Source of the DNA: a virus
Virus record (IMG/VR): IMGVR_UViG_3300032268_000832
Span: 62,001 to 126,000 of that record
DNA length: 64,000 bases
Direction: 5' to 3' (one strand)
Positions within the stretch are counted from its first letter, which is position 1. The number at the start of each line of letters is the position of its first letter. This document shows positions 62,036 through 64,000 of the stretch, one piece after another. Made by a program: the position numbers and the translations under genes. The notes beneath the pieces are model-generated. The model was given only the letters and a program-made list of their open reading frames with translations, was not told the DNA's origin and searched no databases.

Positions 62036-64000
62036 ATGCCATTATTTTATGACACGGCTTCGCCAACACCAACTTCTAGAAATACAATCAATAGTGTTTC
62101 AATTGATATTAGAGATTTTCTATTACAAAAAAATTTATTACCAACATATCCAACATTATCAACTAGTTTAAATGGTAGTCCACGTATTGGTCAACCAGTA
62201 TTAGATACTGAAACTAATTTCCTTAATTTTTACCCTCAACAAAGACTTGAAGGTAATACATCAAGTTTAGACATACTAGGAAGCATTTTAAACGGTCAAG
62301 GTGTTGGTTTGGGTGCTGGAGGTTCAATCGAACCTAATTTTGACGTTAGAGGGTCTCTATTAGGTCGTGTGTTAGGTTCTACAGGTATTTTAAGTGATAC
62401 TAAGATAGGTACTATTGGTGCAAAGCAATTAGCGTTAGCTTTAGCTAATAATGCAGCGTTCAATGTTCAACAAGAAATATTAGGTACATTAAATGTAAGA
62501 GAAAACATTTATTCACTTATCAAAGATGGAGATTTAGCTGGTTTCAGACCTAATTATAAAATCACGGTACCAAAATCTACAGGTGGTCAAATATTAAATG
62601 GTATCACAAGAGTATTAGGGTTTCAAATACCAAGAAGTTATTTAGATGAAAGTGGTTCTATATTCCAAACAGAAAATGGTGATGCGGCAAATATAGTAAG
62701 AGCTAATGCTATGATTGAAAACACTGGTAAGGGTCAAGTAGCTGCGTTAATTTCGTCTATGTTGAATAATTTAAGTGCTAATGAAGTTAATGGAAGTGTA
62801 GAAATAAATCCTTTTAGAAGTGGTTATTCACCAGCATTCAATGATAAAAAAGGAGAACCGATGAGTGACCCTAAAATTTATGCTTATTATCTAACCAATG
62901 GTCAAGGAACTGTTAATGGTGGTGTAAGTAAATTATTAGGTAATATAGGTGATTATATGCCTAGTCTTAGTTATCTTAGAGAACAAATGACTAGTGATTC
63001 TGGTTTTAAATCACCTGAAGAATTGTTTATTGGTACTGGTCAATTTTTTAATTCTGGATACGATAAAAGAACTATTAGTAGAATAGGATTTTCATGGGCT
63101 AGTGAACAACCAGATGCTGTTAACTCTTTAGCTGGTTTAGATAATACTTCAGATTTTGAATTTTTAACAGGTGTTGATACTAATAACATAAAAGGTGATA
63201 AAAAATCATTATTGGTTAAAACACAGAAATTATTCAATAGTAAAGGTATGAAAAACATTGTCACTGTTAAAGGTGATATGGAAAAAAATTCAACACAAAT
63301 ACAAACAGCTAATGGTAATGGTTTTTCTAAAGGTAGCGCTGTTTTAAAAGCAGAAATGTATGATTTAGAAAAAGGTATTTATATAGGTAAAGAAAATGCC
63401 ACAGCTGATGAAACATATTGTAGAAGTTGGACAACGTTAGACAGATATGATAGTGTAAGTAAATTGATTAGAAACAAGGCGTTATATACAGACCCAAATG
63501 TTGCGTATAGATTTCAAACACAAAACAGTGTGTTAGATGGTCCTTTTGTTAAAATAGCACCATACGCAAATGAAATTGAAGACCCTAAAAAATTCATGTT
63601 ATCAATTGAAAATCTTGCTTGGAAAGATGAAGTTCAAAATTTACCAGAATGTGAACAAGGTCCAGGTGATTTAATATCAGGTGAAAGAGGTAGAATTATG
63701 TGGTTCCCACCATATGATATCCAATTTAGTGAAAATAACACAGTCAATTGGGAAGAAACTAATTTCATTGGTAGAGGTGAACCTATATATACATATAATA
63801 ATACAAAAAGAAGTGGAAATTTATCTTTTAAAATAGTTGTTGACCACCCAAGTTATTATAATGCTTTTAATGCTAGAAAAAACCAAACAGGTTCACCTGA
63901 TGATAATTATATAGCATCATTTTTTGCTGGTTGTGTTGATGTTGATAGAAGATGGGCAGATAAATTAATGTCAACACAAACCGTTAATGAAATAATATCT
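62036..64000 (+). CDS. large virion-type protein, 5' part only
   Basis: The open frame starts at ATG 62036-62038 and runs off the right edge; 655 residues are visible. It begins MPLFYDTASPTPTSRNTINS and continues with Gly/Asn-rich, mixed alpha-beta sequence (PNYKITVPKSTGGQILNGIT; GFSWASEQPDAVNSLAGLD; NIKGDKKSLLVKT). No family is recognised. It follows the tape measure under a late-type promoter, so a baseplate or other tail protein is expected. The stop lies outside the window. Confidence 0.65.
   Translation, partial: MPLFYDTASPTPTSRNTINSVSIDIRDFLLQKNLLPTYPTLSTSLNGSPRIGQPVLDTETNFLNFYPQQRLEGNTSSLDILGSILNGQGVGLGAGGSIEPNFDVRGSLLGRVLGSTGILSDTKIGTIGAKQLALALANNAAFNVQQEILGTLNVRENIYSLIKDGDLAGFRPNYKITVPKSTGGQILNGITRVLGFQIPRSYLDESGSIFQTENGDAANIVRANAMIENTGKGQVAALISSMLNNLSANEVNGSVEINPFRSGYSPAFNDKKGEPMSDPKIYAYYLTNGQGTVNGGVSKLLGNIGDYMPSLSYLREQMTSDSGFKSPEELFIGTGQFFNSGYDKRTISRIGFSWASEQPDAVNSLAGLDNTSDFEFLTGVDTNNIKGDKKSLLVKTQKLFNSKGMKNIVTVKGDMEKNSTQIQTANGNGFSKGSAVLKAEMYDLEKGIYIGKENATADETYCRSWTTLDRYDSVSKLIRNKALYTDPNVAYRFQTQNSVLDGPFVKIAPYANEIEDPKKFMLSIENLAWKDEVQNLPECEQGPGDLISGERGRIMWFPPYDIQFSENNTVNWEETNFIGRGEPIYTYNNTKRSGNLSFKIVVDHPSYYNAFNARKNQTGSPDDNYIASFFAGCVDVDRRWADKLMSTQTVNEIIS

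Noticed and set aside
1-64000. tRNA genes
   Set aside because: Intergenic gaps are mostly under 60 bases and the longer ones (33953-34077, 41129-41243, 50399-50550, 61777-62035) show no cloverleaf.

Overview
The window is part of a large, AT-rich genome of a T4-like (contractile-tailed) phage or prophage-like element. The T4-type evidence is direct: a tail sheath (50551-53406), a tail tube of T4 gp19 size (53969-54457), neck/terminator proteins resembling gp13, gp14 and gp15, a gp5-like OB-fold baseplate protein, a gp55-like late sigma factor, a PhoH ATPase and a family B DNA polymerase. The host is probably a Bacteroidota bacterium, perhaps a flavobacterium: several promoters match the TTG / TAnnTTTG type of that phylum, starts are preceded by A-rich stretches rather than Shine-Dalgarno sequences, and there are glycine/serine-rich fibre repeats. 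No tRNA, rRNA, integrase, transposase or CRISPR array was seen.

Layout. 1-4014 (minus): baseplate and virion genes behind late-type promoters. 4040-8663 (minus): gp55-like sigma factor, two glycosyltransferases, two unknowns and PhoH. 8688-21753 (minus): a dense, overlapping 13-kb sugar island with GDP-mannose dehydratase, GDP-fucose synthase, two GT11 fucosyltransferases, about eight other glycosyltransferases and two methyltransferases. 21757-23891 (minus): GMP reductase/IMPDH-family enzyme, dUTPase and an HD-like protein behind a host-type promoter. 23982-25582 (minus): a small protein and another glycosyltransferase. 25643-28394 (minus): a five-gene late operon of unknown virion-type proteins ending in a strong terminator. 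28456-33952 (plus): tail-fibre genes with YadA-like and other repeats. 34078-37839 (plus): DNA polymerase behind a host-type promoter. 37872-41128 (minus): gp13-like neck protein, glutaredoxin, SNF2-type helicase. 41244-50246 (plus): gp14- and gp15-like proteins and a second fibre cluster. 50249-50398 (minus): a 49-residue ribbon-helix-helix-like protein. 50551-64000 (plus): the tail module, with sheath, tube, tube paralogue, chaperone pair with a probable +1 frameshift, tape measure and a large partial virion gene.

Two promoter classes separate by function. Most virion genes follow a conserved AATATTTATAATAAAA-like box (consensus from about 15 sites), presumably read by the gp55-like factor. 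Polymerase, helicase and nucleotide genes follow CTTG-N20-TATATTTG boxes, presumably read by host RNA polymerase. The sugar island has an internal promoter of the second class.

The most unusual element is a set of small genes inserted between tail genes (53486, 54558, 55232, 58037) plus 26286-26987. Their proteins start with short tags ending in an (L/I)-x-E motif, the cleavage motif of T4 prohead protease on head-internal proteins. Two have nearly the same 22-residue tag on unrelated bodies, and one of these bodies looks like an ADP-ribosyltransferase. This suggests a set of head-packaged, injected effectors carried as promoter/terminator-bounded cassettes.
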